A stretch of DNA of 64,000 nt from Erysipelotrichaceae bacterium. GTDB taxonomy: Bacteria; Bacillota_I; Bacilli_A; Erysipelotrichales; Erysipelotrichaceae. Each line of letters begins with the position of its first letter. The stretch's first letter is position 1. A model generated the notes under the pieces. That model was not told where the DNA came from, did no database searches, and saw only the letters and a program-made list of their open reading frames with translations. A program made the position numbers and the translations under genes. The stretch is from the NCBI GenBank assembly GCA_012513225.1, contig JAAZCQ010000017.1, positions 1-64,000 of the forward strand, read 5' to 3'. Shown in pieces: positions 16,586 through 26,236 of this stretch.

Positions 16586-18706
16586 GTGAAGTCAATTTTT
16601 TATTTAGAAGATATTACCTGTGCTATAAGCCATAACTATATATGTAATGAAATAAAGAAAATACAAGGTATAAATAACATCTATTATAATCATTTGTTTT
16701 CTTCTTTTTTTGTAGATTATGATGAAGAAATGGATGTTATATCAATATTTTCAAATATGCAAATAAAAGTATCTATCTTTGAAGATATTACTTTAGTAGT
16801 AGAAAAAATACTATCTAAAGAAAAGTTAATTAAGAAAATTCTTATATTTTCTTTAATTATTTTCTTATTACAAATCATAAATATATTTGTTCCATATTCT
16901 TTAATCCAATTTAAAAATATTAGTAATTTAATATTCAATTTACTTATAAGTTTAACTTCTTATAAATTAATAAGAAATACTATAAATGAAATAAAAATTA
17001 AATTAATTAATGATCTTTCAGTAAAATTAATAATATTTGTTGTCACTGTTTGTTTATTTGGAATGATTAATATTTTAAATAGTTCTTTTATACTTTTCTC
17101 TATTTTTGCTTCTTCAATTATTGTTATACAAAATATCTATAATTACTTAATAGTAATATATAAGAAAAAACTATTTAAAAAGAAAGATTTATCTCTTGCT
17201 ACTGCAATAGTAAAAAGAGATAACAAAGAAGTTGAAGTAAGCTTAAATGAAATCATGCCTGATGATATCATTATTTCAAAGGATAAAACTATTATTCCTT
17301 TGAATGGATCATTAATTGATGGATTTACACAAGTAGATCAATCAATGTATACAAGTGAAGTTCCAATAGTAAGTAAAATAAGAAACAATTCTGTTGTTGC
17401 AGGAATGGTTAATCAATCACAATATAGAGATTTTATAAATTCATCAAATAACGAAAAAAATACCATTAATACAAAATACAAACTAATTTTAGATTCTACC
17501 TCTTCAAAAAATTCTCTTTCTCACTCTTTAAAATTTTTCTATGAATATTTCCACTATATATTACTTATTGTAGGAATACTGTCTTTTATAGTTTATTTTA
17601 TTTATACAAAAACTATTAACCCTTCTTTATTAATTTTGCTTTCATTAAGTTTATTTTATAACTATGAAATTTTCGAATATATAGTTCCTTTAAAAACATT
17701 TGATTTTATTAAAAAGATTTCAGAAGAAGGAATATTTATTAAAAACACTAAATCAATTGAAAAAATAAATAATTGTGAAGTAATAATGTTTGAAAAACAT
17801 GGTGTATTAATAGAAGACTACCCAGAGGTTAAAGATGTATTTATTAGTGAAGGAATAAAACCAAGTGACTTTTATTATATTGCATATATGCTTGTTAAAG
17901 ATTCAAACTCTAAATATGCAATAACTATAAAAAACTATCTTAAAAATATTCATCTAAGTTCTTTAGATCCAGAACAAGTTAAAAATACTAACAGAAAAGG
18001 TATCGCAAAAGATAAAATAATAAAAGACTATCAATATGGTAATTATAAATTTTGTAAAAATAAAAATATTAATTTAGCTAAAGTAGAACCATCTATAAAA
18101 AGATTCCAAATTCAGGGAAAAAATTCAATAATATTTACACACAAAAATGAAATAATAGGTATTCTTACAATACAAAGCATATTAAGAGATGATGTAAAAA
18201 GCACTATCGACATATTAAATAATCAAAATAAAAGAATTATTTTACTTGATAATAGTGAACCAGAAATTACCAAATACTATGCATCAAAACTAAATATAAA
18301 AGAATACTATAGTAATTTAAATATTAATCAAAAATCAAGATTAGTAGATTCTCTATATTTAGAAGGTAATAAAACTATATATGTATCAAACATAAAAAAT
18401 AATAAAAAATTCCCAGAAAATACAGATGTTAATATTTCTTTTAGTCAAGATATTAATTTTGAGATTAAAGAAGCAGATATTATTGTTACAAGATCAGATA
18501 TTAAAGGTTTATTAAATATTATGGAAAATAGTAAACAAACTATAAAAGAAATAACCAATCAAATATCATTATTTATTCAAGTTTATGGCCTATTAATTTT
18601 ACTATCATTATTATTAACTTTATTTGTATACATTACACCATATTTTATATTAATTATTGTTACTTTGCTTCCTATATCTTTATTTATATATTATACAAAC
18701 AATTAA
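16586..18706 (+). CDS. Catalytically inactive P1B-type (heavy-metal) ATPase homologue
   Basis: The 706-residue open frame follows the P1B plan: a heavy-metal-associated-like domain (about 3-62), membrane pairs, an actuator domain (about 200-300), another membrane pair, P/N domains (about 395-635) and two final helices. Every functional motif is changed. The phosphorylated Asp of DKTGT is replaced (FEKHGVL, 402-408), TGES is TSEV (255-258), the membrane CPC is absent (YNYEIFEYIVP), TGDN is LLDN (553-556) and GDGxND is VSNIKNN (600-606). The metal-binding CxxC of the N-domain is also gone. Flanking framework (EEGIFIKNTKSIEKI, YGNYKF, KEADIIV) is well kept. Start is GTG after AAGGAG. Transport is not expected; a regulatory or scaffold role is inference. 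Confidence 0.8.
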   Translation: MKSIFYLEDITCAISHNYICNEIKKIQGINNIYYNHLFSSFFVDYDEEMDVISIFSNMQIKVSIFEDITLVVEKILSKEKLIKKILIFSLIIFLLQIINIFVPYSLIQFKNISNLIFNLLISLTSYKLIRNTINEIKIKLINDLSVKLIIFVVTVCLFGMINILNSSFILFSIFASSIIVIQNIYNYLIVIYKKKLFKKKDLSLATAIVKRDNKEVEVSLNEIMPDDIIISKDKTIIPLNGSLIDGFTQVDQSMYTSEVPIVSKIRNNSVVAGMVNQSQYRDFINSSNNEKNTINTKYKLILDSTSSKNSLSHSLKFFYEYFHYILLIVGILSFIVYFIYTKTINPSLLILLSLSLFYNYEIFEYIVPLKTFDFIKKISEEGIFIKNTKSIEKINNCEVIMFEKHGVLIEDYPEVKDVFISEGIKPSDFYYIAYMLVKDSNSKYAITIKNYLKNIHLSSLDPEQVKNTNRKGIAKDKIIKDYQYGNYKFCKNKNINLAKVEPSIKRFQIQGKNSIIFTHKNEIIGILTIQSILRDDVKSTIDILNNQNKRIILLDNSEPEITKYYASKLNIKEYYSNLNINQKSRLVDSLYLEGNKTIYVSNIKNNKKFPENTDVNISFSQDINFEIKEADIIVTRSDIKGLLNIMENSKQTIKEITNQISLFIQVYGLLILLSLLLTLFVYITPYFILIIVTLLPISLFIYYTNN

Positions 18707-18730
18707 AGTCAGGGTTTAATCCCTGACTTT
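18705..18730. terminator. Bidirectional terminator covering two stop codons
   Basis: AAAGTCAGGG (18705-18714) and CCCTGACTTT (18721-18730) form a perfect 10-bp stem. The stop codons of both convergent genes (18704-18706 plus, 18716-18718 minus) lie inside or at the edge of it. Confidence 0.9.
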
Positions 18731-19462
18731 CTTAATAAATATTAGCTCTTTATTAGTTGAATACTCACTATTAAATTCATAATTTAACCTGTTAAAGCTT
18801 TTTATTCCTTCTATATCAATAATATTATTTTCAGCCATGAATCTTACCATTTCACCTCTAGCCATCTTACATAAAGTACCTTTTTCAATTAGTTTATTAT
18901 CCTTTATTTCTTTAAAAAATATACTTACTATCTTAAGATCAGAATCTTTTTTTATAACCTTACTATATTCATCAGATGCAAGGTTTATAATTAAGTCTGT
19001 TTCACTTTTTAGCTTATCAGTTATCTTGTTACCCCAAAAATCATAAAGATTCTTAATTCCATCAATTTCTAATTTACTTTGCATTTCAAGTCTATATGAT
19101 GTTATCCCATCAAATGGTTCAAGTAAACCATACATCCCTGATAGTATTCTTAAGTGTTTTCTAACATAGTTAAATTCAGTTTCCATAAATAATGAAGGTG
19201 CCATATATTGAAACTGTAAGCCTTGATATGATAATACTGCACTGCCTAACTTATTATATAAATCCATATTATTTAAATTATTATAATTTTCATATAGTAA
19301 TTTATCACTACACTTCCATAATAACTTTAGTTCTTCTAAATTCTTTTTTAAAAGTTCTTCTTTAAGAATATTAGCTTCTTTAATAAAAAAAGGCAGTTTA
19401 TCATATGAAAAGACATCATCATCAATTTTCATCTTCTTTGTAGGGGAAATTATTATTCTCAT
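18716..19462 (-). CDS. yaaA: YaaA/DUF328 family peroxide-stress protein
   Basis: The 248-residue protein begins with the family signature MRIIISPTKKM and keeps YQGLQFQYM, LRILSGMYGLLEPFDGI, YRLEMQ and DFWG. YaaA limits free iron and oxidative DNA damage during peroxide stress in E. coli and binds DNA; the exact chemistry is unsettled. The size fits the family. No clear Shine-Dalgarno sequence is visible before the ATG. It is a single gene facing the dead P-type ATPase gene. Confidence 0.9.
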   Translation of the reverse strand: MRIIISPTKKMKIDDDVFSYDKLPFFIKEANILKEELLKKNLEELKLLWKCSDKLLYENYNNLNNMDLYNKLGSAVLSYQGLQFQYMAPSLFMETEFNYVRKHLRILSGMYGLLEPFDGITSYRLEMQSKLEIDGIKNLYDFWGNKITDKLKSETDLIINLASDEYSKVIKKDSDLKIVSIFFKEIKDNKLIEKGTLCKMARGEMVRFMAENNIIDIEGIKSFNRLNYEFNSEYSTNKELIFIKKVRD

Positions 19463-19513
19463 AGCTATATATTAGTAAACTATCTATATTATTTCAAATG
19501 ATAAACCTAACAA

Positions 19514-19543
19514 AAAGAACATCCCTTTATGGGATTGTTCTTT
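19514..19543 (-). terminator. Hairpin with T-run in a geneless stretch
   Basis: On the minus strand AAAGAACAATCCC pairs with GGGATGTTCTTT (one bulge) and runs into T-rich sequence. It is upstream of yaaA and downstream of the peptide remnant at 19680-19832, so it may end a short minus-strand transcript. Confidence 0.6.
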
Positions 19544-19679
19544 ACTTTTATTATCATTATAAAATTCAAAATGATTTTAGAAACTGTTCTCTATATATCA
19601 GGTTTCCCTGATTTTTCAAATCTATTCAATTTTTAAACGTCTGTGTACATTGGTCTACCCTCGTGCAGACTCTTTCTTT

Positions 19680-19832
19680 CTATTTGAAACGTGTAGCATT
19701 TTTTAATTCTTCTTTTCCGTCCTTAATTATTTCTGCAAATAAATTAAGAACTTGACTTAAAATTCTAGTAGAATCTCCTTCATATCGAGTAGCTCCTTTC
19801 TTTACAGTTGATACTCTTCTTGTACCTTTATA
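19680..19832 (-). pseudogene. Possible remnant of a small gene
   Basis: The minus-strand frame is open for 50 codons, ending RILSQVLNLFAEIIKDGKE then ATRFK and TAG. Its composition is protein-like, with an amphipathic helix. There is no in-frame ATG, GTG or TTG between the upstream TAA and the helix, so it is either decayed or uses a rare start. I do not recognise the family. The rest of 19463-19905 shows no gene. Confidence 0.3.
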
Positions 19833-19878
19833 TTACAACATTTTTGATTTAAGTATAGTCTATTATTTTACTCATATA

Positions 19879-19889
19879 TGGTATACAAT
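19879..19889 (+). promoter_or_regulatory. Extended -10 promoter element of nudC
   Basis: TGGTATACAAT lies about 17 bases before the GTG start of nudC, implying a very short leader. No good -35 hexamer is seen. Confidence 0.4.
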
Positions 19890-19905
19890 AAAAGAGTAGG
19901 CATAG

Positions 19906-20724
19906 GTGCCTTTTTATTTGACTATGATACAAGATATATATCCTAAAAAATTTAAAAATGAGTACATTGTCCAGAAACCTAAAGACAATGATTTTATTAT
20001 ACAATTTGATAATAATTGCATATTATTAAATAAAGATAATTCCTTTGTTAAATATCATCAAATTAAAGAAGATATTAATTTATATTATTGTTTTAGTATA
20101 GATAATGATTCAGTATTTCTTACAACTGATCTAAATTCAAGCTTATATTGTAGGTTAAATGTTAAAGAATTAAGGTATATAACTCCAAAATGGCTTGCAT
20201 TTTTAAGTGTTGGTGCATACCAACTTAATAAATGGCTAATTGATAATAAATACTGCGGAAGATGTGCAACATTAATGAATTCAAGTAGTGAAGAAAGAGC
20301 TCAAATTTGTCCTAACTGTAATAATGTGGTTTATCCAAAAATTTCTCCTGCAATAATTGTATTAATTAAAGATAACGATAGAATTCTTCTTACAAAATAT
20401 GCACATGGTTTTGGTAGATATGCACTAGTAGCTGGCTTTTGTGAAATTGGAGAGACTCTTGAAGATACAATAAAAAGAGAAATTTTTGAGGAAGTTGGAT
20501 TAAAAGTTAAAAATATTAAATATTATAAATCTCAACCATGGTCTTTTAGTGAATCTTTATTATCTGGATTTGTTTGTGATCTAGATGGTGATGATAAAGT
20601 TATACTTGATACAAAAGAGTTAAAAGAAGCTACATGGTTTACTAGAGATGAATTACCTGATACTTATGATGATATATCTCTTACTCAAGAGCTTATGAGA
20701 GCATTTAAATATAACAATTTATAA
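19906..20724 (+). CDS. nudC: NAD(+) diphosphatase (NudC-type Nudix hydrolase)
   Basis: The 272-residue protein has an N-terminal beta domain, a four-Cys zinc ribbon (CGRC ... CPNC, about residues 119-141), a Nudix box (GFCEIGETLEDTIKREIFEE, about 180-199) and the NADH-pyrophosphatase signature SQPWSFSES after it. It splits NAD(H) to NMN and AMP and may remove NAD caps from RNA. The start is the GTG at 19906, preceded by AGTAGG; the next Met at 19924 has no ribosome site. Terminator at 20733-20771. Single-gene unit. Confidence 0.92.
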   Translation: MPFYLTMIQDIYPKKFKNEYIVQKPKDNDFIIQFDNNCILLNKDNSFVKYHQIKEDINLYYCFSIDNDSVFLTTDLNSSLYCRLNVKELRYITPKWLAFLSVGAYQLNKWLIDNKYCGRCATLMNSSSEERAQICPNCNNVVYPKISPAIIVLIKDNDRILLTKYAHGFGRYALVAGFCEIGETLEDTIKREIFEEVGLKVKNIKYYKSQPWSFSESLLSGFVCDLDGDDKVILDTKELKEATWFTRDELPDTYDDISLTQELMRAFKYNNL

Positions 20725-20732
20725 ATAAAAAA

Positions 20733-20771
20733 AAAGAAAAGTCGCTTTTTCCCAACTAACGACTTTTCTTT
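20733..20771. terminator. Bidirectional terminator between nudC and prfB
   Basis: AAAGAAAAGTCG (20733-20744) pairs with CGACTTTTCTTT (20760-20771), with A and T runs on both sides. Confidence 0.85.
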
Positions 20772-20836
20772 ATATGTTTTTACATTCCCTAGCGTCTTCA
20801 TAATAAAGAGCGATAATAATCCTAAAAGGTTCATTT

Positions 20837-21941
20837 TTAGGAAATTTTTGATTTTAGATAACTAAATATAAAATTATCGATATCTCCATCCATCACTTCA
20901 GATATATTTGTTTGTTCATAGTTGGTTCTTAAGTCTTTAACCATCGTATATGGACAAAATACATAAGATCTAATTTGTGATCCCCATTGAATAGCTTTTT
21001 GTTCACCTTTTATTTCACTTAACTTAGCTTCTTTTTCTTCAATAGCTTTTAAATAAAGCTTACTTTTAAGCATATTCATAGCTCTTTCTTTATTTTGAAG
21101 CTGACTTCTTTCAGTTTGGCATGTTACTACAATATTTGTTGGTTTATGAACAATCCTTACTGCACTATCTGTTTTATTAACATGTTGTCCACCAGCACCA
21201 GAAGATCGCATCGTGGATATTTCTAAATCTTTTTCATTAATAACAAGTTCTATTTCATCATTAAATTCTGGCATAACTTCTACTGAAGCAAAAGATGTAT
21301 GTCTTCTTCCAGAAGAATCAAATGGTGATATTCTTACAAGTCTATGTACGCCTCTTTCTGCTTTTAAATAGCCATAGACCATATAACCTTCTATAAGTAT
21401 ACTTACAGACTTGATTCCTGCCTCATCACCTTCTTGATAGTCCAATACTGTTACTTTAAATCCGTTTTTTTCTGCCCATCTAGAGTACATCCTATAAAGC
21501 ATTTCACACCAGTCTTGAGATTCTGTTCCTCCTGCACCAGGATGTAATTCTAATATTGCATTTGATTTATCATATGGTTCACTTAGTAATACTTTAATTT
21601 CAAATTCTTCAAATTTCTTCATTAAACCTTCATACTCATCTAAAACAAGTGTCATTAATTCTTCATCAAAGACTGTTTTTAACTCTTCTAAAGATTCATC
21701 TAAATCTTTAAAACCTTTTAGTATTAAGTTATATGAAGATATTAAATCTTTATTAGAGTTTGTTTCTTGAATTATTGATTGAGCTTTTTTTGAATCACTC
21801 CAAAAATTTTCATCATTCATTAATTCTTCATTATTTTTAATTAAGCCTTCTCTTTTTTTTAAGTCAAAGAGATTCGCTTAGTTGTTTTAACTTAGCATTA
21901 TTTAAGCTTAATTTTTGTTTTAATTCATATAGTTCCATCAT
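20837..21941 (-). CDS. prfB: Peptide chain release factor 2, with programmed +1 frameshift
   Basis: RF2 is encoded in two frames. The zero frame starts at ATG 21941 (overlapping the secA TGA by 4 bases; ATG 21938 is an alternative), runs 25 codons and meets TGA at 21864-21866. Skipping one T at CTT-TGA-C continues in the +1 frame as DLKKREGL and then to the stop at 20837, giving 367 residues. The tRNA-mimicking SPF (RISPFDSSG) and catalytic GGQ (GAGGQHVNK) motifs are intact. RF2 ends translation at UGA and UAA and its frameshift is autoregulatory. The usual Shine-Dalgarno-like stimulator just before CTT is poor here. Confidence 0.95.
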
Positions 21942-24292
21942 CTTTTCTTCCTTTGTTCAATAACAATTCTAACATTCATACAGAATGTTACTATTTCTCT
22001 TGAAATTTCTTGCATCATATTTTCAAACATTTCATATCCTTCAGAAACATATGCTTGTAAAGGATTATTTTGTGCATATGATCTTAAATGAATACCATCT
22101 CTTAGCTTACTCATTGTGTCTATATGATTTACCCAAGCTCTATCAACAATTTTTAAAACCATTGCTTTTTCTATTGGTAAAACTTGTTCTTTTACAGCAG
22201 CAATCTTGTTTTCATACTCATTCCAAGATTTTTCTCTTAATAATTCTACTACTTCATCTATTTCTTTATTATTAAAAATACTTGGTTCTATTTCTTCTTT
22301 AAATCCTAATTTTTTTAGACTATCAATTAAATCTTCTCCATTTATAGTAGGTATTTTAGTTGTATAGTCTGTATTTATATCAACTGTTTTCTTAATTACT
22401 CGATCAAACATTTCTTTAACAATTGTATGTACATCATCATTTTCTAATATAAAGTTTCTTTGATCATATATTATTTCTCTTTGTTGTCTTAAAACATCAT
22501 CATATTCTAATAATGCTTTACGACCATCAAAGTTAACACCCTCTACTCTTTTTTGAGCTGAACCAATAGCCTTAGTAATTTGTTTTGATTCAATCGCAAC
22601 ATCTCCTAATGAAGCAAATAAACCTTCCATTCTCTCACTTCCAAATCTAACCATTAAATCATCTTGTACAGATACATAAAATTGAGAAAACCCAGGATCT
22701 CCTTGTCTACCACTTCTTCCTCTTAATTGGTTATCAATACGTCTTGATTCATGTCTTTCACTACCTAAAACCGCAAGGCCACCAAGTTCTCTAACACCTT
22801 CTTGTAGCTTAATATCCGTTCCTCTACCAGCCATGTTTGTAGCGATAGTAACTGCACCTTTTCTTCCAGCTTTTGCGATAATTTCAGCTTCTCTTTGGTG
22901 ATTCTTTGCATTTAATATTTCATGTCTTATTTTTCTTGAATTTAACATCTTACTAATTTGTTCAGATGTTTCTACTGCAATAGTACCTACAAGAACAGGT
23001 TGTCCTTTTTCATTTAATTCTTTTACTTTATTTACCAAAGCTTCAAATTTCGCCTTTTTAGTTCCATATACAGCATCAGGCATATCATCTCTTGCAATAG
23101 GTTTATTAGTTGGTATTTCAAATACTCTCATATTATAAATACTTAAGAATTCTTCTTCCTCAGTTTTTGCTGTTCCTGTCATTCCTGCTAATTTATTGTA
23201 AAGTCTAAAAAAGTTTTGATAAGTAATAGTAGCTAAAGTAGTTGTTTCTTGTTTAATAGAAATTTTTTCTTTTGCTTCAATTGCTTGATGTAAACCATCA
23301 GAATAAGCTCTACCTTTCATCATACGTCCAGTATTTTGATCTACAATAACAATCTCATCATTTTCAGTATCTACTACATACTCAACATCTTTAGCCATAA
23401 TATAGTTTGCTTTTAAAGCTTGGTTAATATGGTGAAGAGTATTTGTATTATCTAAGTTGAATAAATTTTCAACTTTAAATGCCTTTTCAGCCTTACTTAC
23501 ACCTTCTTCTGTTAGTTGAATGGTTCTTCCTTTTATATCAATTTCATAGTCTTCTTTATTTAAGCTTTTCGCAAATCTATCCGCTTGAAGATATAAATTT
23601 GCAGTTTGTTTTTCTCCACCAGAAATAATTAAAGGAGTCCTAGACTCATCTATTAAGATACTATCCACCTCATCTACTAAAGCAAAATTTAAGCCTCTTA
23701 AGACTCTATCTTCTGCTCTAATAACCATGTTATCTCTTAGATAGTCAAATCCAACCTCAGCATTAGTTGTATATGTAATATCACATTCATATGCAGCTCT
23801 TTTTTGTGCAGGAGTTAATTGCCTTAAGTTTAAACCAACACTTAAACCTAAAAATTTATGAATTTGTCCCATCCACTCAGAGTCACGCTTAGCTAGATAC
23901 TCATTGACAGTAACTACATGTACACCTTTACCTTCTAGTGCATTTAAATAAACAGCCATTACTGAAGTAAGAGTTTTTCCTTCTCCGGTCTTCATTTCTG
24001 CAATGTCTCCACCTTGCATTACTGCTGCACCCATTAATTGAACAAAGTAAGGATACTCTTTTATTACTCTATAAGCTGCTTCTCTTATTGTCGCAAATGC
24101 CTCAACAAAAATATCATCCAATGTTTCCCCATTTGCTAATCTTTCTTTAAATTCAACAGTTTTTGCTTTTAACTGTTCATCACTCATATCTCTATATGTT
24201 TGACTTAAAGCTTCTACAGGCTTAACCTTGTTTTCTATTTCTTGAAGACGTTTTTTCTCAACGTTAAATAACTTATCAAATATATTTGCCAT
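21938..24292 (-). CDS. secA: Protein translocase ATPase SecA
   Basis: The 784-residue motor of the Sec export pathway has its domains in order: NBD1 with Walker A GEGKTLTS and the DEVDSILIDESRTPLIIS block, the preprotein cross-linking domain, NBD2 with TIATNMAGRGTDIKL and QLRGRSGRQGDPG, then the helical wing/scaffold domains. The C-terminal zinc-binding tail found in longer SecA proteins is absent; the protein ends in a basic QRKKR. It is transcribed with prfB, with overlapping stop and start codons, a common arrangement in low-GC Gram-positives. Confidence 0.98.
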   Translation of the reverse strand: MANIFDKLFNVEKKRLQEIENKVKPVEALSQTYRDMSDEQLKAKTVEFKERLANGETLDDIFVEAFATIREAAYRVIKEYPYFVQLMGAAVMQGGDIAEMKTGEGKTLTSVMAVYLNALEGKGVHVVTVNEYLAKRDSEWMGQIHKFLGLSVGLNLRQLTPAQKRAAYECDITYTTNAEVGFDYLRDNMVIRAEDRVLRGLNFALVDEVDSILIDESRTPLIISGGEKQTANLYLQADRFAKSLNKEDYEIDIKGRTIQLTEEGVSKAEKAFKVENLFNLDNTNTLHHINQALKANYIMAKDVEYVVDTENDEIVIVDQNTGRMMKGRAYSDGLHQAIEAKEKISIKQETTTLATITYQNFFRLYNKLAGMTGTAKTEEEEFLSIYNMRVFEIPTNKPIARDDMPDAVYGTKKAKFEALVNKVKELNEKGQPVLVGTIAVETSEQISKMLNSRKIRHEILNAKNHQREAEIIAKAGRKGAVTIATNMAGRGTDIKLQEGVRELGGLAVLGSERHESRRIDNQLRGRSGRQGDPGFSQFYVSVQDDLMVRFGSERMEGLFASLGDVAIESKQITKAIGSAQKRVEGVNFDGRKALLEYDDVLRQQREIIYDQRNFILENDDVHTIVKEMFDRVIKKTVDINTDYTTKIPTINGEDLIDSLKKLGFKEEIEPSIFNNKEIDEVVELLREKSWNEYENKIAAVKEQVLPIEKAMVLKIVDRAWVNHIDTMSKLRDGIHLRSYAQNNPLQAYVSEGYEMFENMMQEISREIVTFCMNVRIVIEQRKKR

Positions 24293-24375
24293 GAAACCTC
24301 CATTAACTAATCTAAATACCGTGTAATTATATCATTATAAAAGAATCTACACAAAAGAGTATACACTTTAATTTT

Positions 24376-24410
24376 GGGTAAATTATGGGTATTTACTAGA
24401 TTTACCCATA
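24376..24410 (-). terminator. Inverted repeat between comFC and secA
   Basis: GGGTAAAT (24376-24383) can pair with ATTTACCC (24400-24407), and an overlapping alternative TATGGGTA/TACCCATA also forms. It lies between the comFC stop and the secA start. The T-run is weak, so it may be a terminator or an attenuating structure ahead of secA. Confidence 0.4.
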
Positions 24411-24460
24411 TTATTCTCTTTTATCTTCATTCTTTATTATAATTTTGAAAATAATTCATA

Positions 24461-25069
24461 TTATATTACATTTTTGTGATTAGTAGATATTGTATAAATC
24501 TTCAGTTTTTTCACCTTAGGTTTTATTAAATCAATTGCACTAGATAAAGTTGAACCTGTTGTACATACATCATCAACTAAAACAACTTTTTTTGGTAGAG
24601 TTATATCTTTAATTTTTATTACATTTTTTATGTTACTTCTTTCTTTTAAATCTTGATTCATTTGTTTAATATCTTCACTCTTATATAAAACATCTTCTAT
24701 ATTTAAATTTGTATCTTTAAAAATTTTTATTAAATGATTAAAGCCTCTTTTTTCAAGTGCTTCTTTACTACTTGGCATTGGTATTAAAGTATAACCATAA
24801 TATTTTATTTTAAAAATTTCTATATGCCTATATAAAAATATATTATATAAAGCCTCATCAAAACATTCTTTATATTGTAGTAATGCTTTTGAAAAGTTTT
24901 CTTCATATATATAAGTACTATCTACTTTAAACCCCTTAATAAAATATTTCTTATTATTTTTAATCCATGAATTTCTACAATTAAAACAAATAATATCTTC
25001 TATAAACATTAATTCATATAAATTTGCTTTATAAGATAGTTCTTTATCACATAATAAACATCTATCCAT
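24461..25069 (-). CDS. comFC: ComFC-like phosphoribosyltransferase-fold competence protein
   Basis: The 202-residue protein has an N-terminal zinc finger (CLLC near residue 4 and CFNC near residue 28) and a C-terminal PRT domain with the PRPP-binding loop VVLVDDVCTTGSTL (about 162-175). ComFC acts with the ComFA helicase in uptake of single-stranded DNA in competent Bacillota. Its start overlaps comFA by 8 bases, so translation is probably coupled. No other competence genes are in the window, so competence itself cannot be judged. Confidence 0.88.
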   Translation of the reverse strand: MDRCLLCDKELSYKANLYELMFIEDIICFNCRNSWIKNNKKYFIKGFKVDSTYIYEENFSKALLQYKECFDEALYNIFLYRHIEIFKIKYYGYTLIPMPSSKEALEKRGFNHLIKIFKDTNLNIEDVLYKSEDIKQMNQDLKERSNIKNVIKIKDITLPKKVVLVDDVCTTGSTLSSAIDLIKPKVKKLKIYTISTNHKNVI

Positions 25070-26195
25070 TATTAGCCTTTAAACAAATTCTTATACAATC
25101 ATCAACATTTTTATTTTTTGTTTTGCTTAAAAATAAACACTGCCCAAAAGGATGTTCAAAACTTCTTCCTACCCTACCACTCATTTGTATTAATGATGCA
25201 AGATCAAATATGCTATGGTCGCTATTGTAAACACAAACATTTATATTGTTTATAGTAATACCTCTTTCTAATATAGTTGTTGAAAAAAGAATAGGTATTT
25301 TTTTATTTCTAAAATTTTCAATAACCTCATCTTTTCTTTCTAACTTACTGTGACAATAATCTACTTTATAAAAACTTTTTAAAATTAAATACATTTTTTC
25401 ACACAATTTTATTGTTGGAAAAAATACTAAACAAGATTTTTCTTTATTTATATTTAACCAATTTATTAATTTAACAAATATAAAACTTCCTATATAAACT
25501 TTAGGTACTATTAAATCATGTCCATGTGGTCTTTTATCTAATTTTAAATGTACAATTGTATTATCTTTTATCCTTTTCTTTAAATAATTATCTATAGTTG
25601 CGGTTAAATATACCATATTATTTTTACAACTTGTTCTTACAATATTTCTTAATACAATATTATCTTTATATGGAAATGCATCTGGCTCATCTAAAATTAA
25701 ACAATCAAAAACCTTATAATATCTATAACATTGATGTGTAGTACAAACAATTAGATCTCCATCTAATTCACTTGTACTACCTTGACATACAGAAACAACT
25801 TTAGAGTTAATAAATATTTCTTGAAGTCTTTTCCCTACCTCTAATACTACCTGTCTTCTAGATATTGCAAAACAAACTTTCTTTTTTTGTTTTAGAAAGT
25901 ATGATATTGTTTCAATCACTATTTCTGTTTTTCCAGCTCCACATACTGCTTCAATTAACACATCGTTTTTATCTATATTAAAAACACATTTTCTACTAAT
26001 TTCTTTTTGTTTTTGGGTTAATGGATATTTTAATATATATTCATGTGCATCATCTTTTATTTCATTAACTTCTATGATATTTAATTCTTCTTCAATTAAT
26101 ATTCTTTTAAAAGCAATACATTTTCTACAGTAGTATCCTTTACTTCCTAAATAAAAGTATGAATTATCTTCATTAAGACATCTAGGACAAATCAT
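25062..26195 (-). CDS. comFA: ComFA-like DNA helicase
   Basis: The 377-residue protein carries an N-terminal four-Cys zinc site (CPRC ... CRKC), Walker A EAVCGAGKTE, a DExx box LILDEPDAFP, motif III TATID and motif VI QMSGRVGR. That is the ComFA arrangement: an ATP-driven cytoplasmic motor that helps pull transforming DNA through ComEC. It is somewhat shorter than Bacillus ComFA but has both RecA-like lobes. AGGAGG is placed before the ATG. It forms an operon with comFC. Confidence 0.9.
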   Translation of the reverse strand: MICPRCLNEDNSYFYLGSKGYYCRKCIAFKRILIEEELNIIEVNEIKDDAHEYILKYPLTQKQKEISRKCVFNIDKNDVLIEAVCGAGKTEIVIETISYFLKQKKKVCFAISRRQVVLEVGKRLQEIFINSKVVSVCQGSTSELDGDLIVCTTHQCYRYYKVFDCLILDEPDAFPYKDNIVLRNIVRTSCKNNMVYLTATIDNYLKKRIKDNTIVHLKLDKRPHGHDLIVPKVYIGSFIFVKLINWLNINKEKSCLVFFPTIKLCEKMYLILKSFYKVDYCHSKLERKDEVIENFRNKKIPILFSTTILERGITINNINVCVYNSDHSIFDLASLIQMSGRVGRSFEHPFGQCLFLSKTKNKNVDDCIRICLKANNG

Positions 26196-26236
26196 AAAAA
26201 ACCTCCTATAATATATAGAAGATTTTTTAAAGTTTC

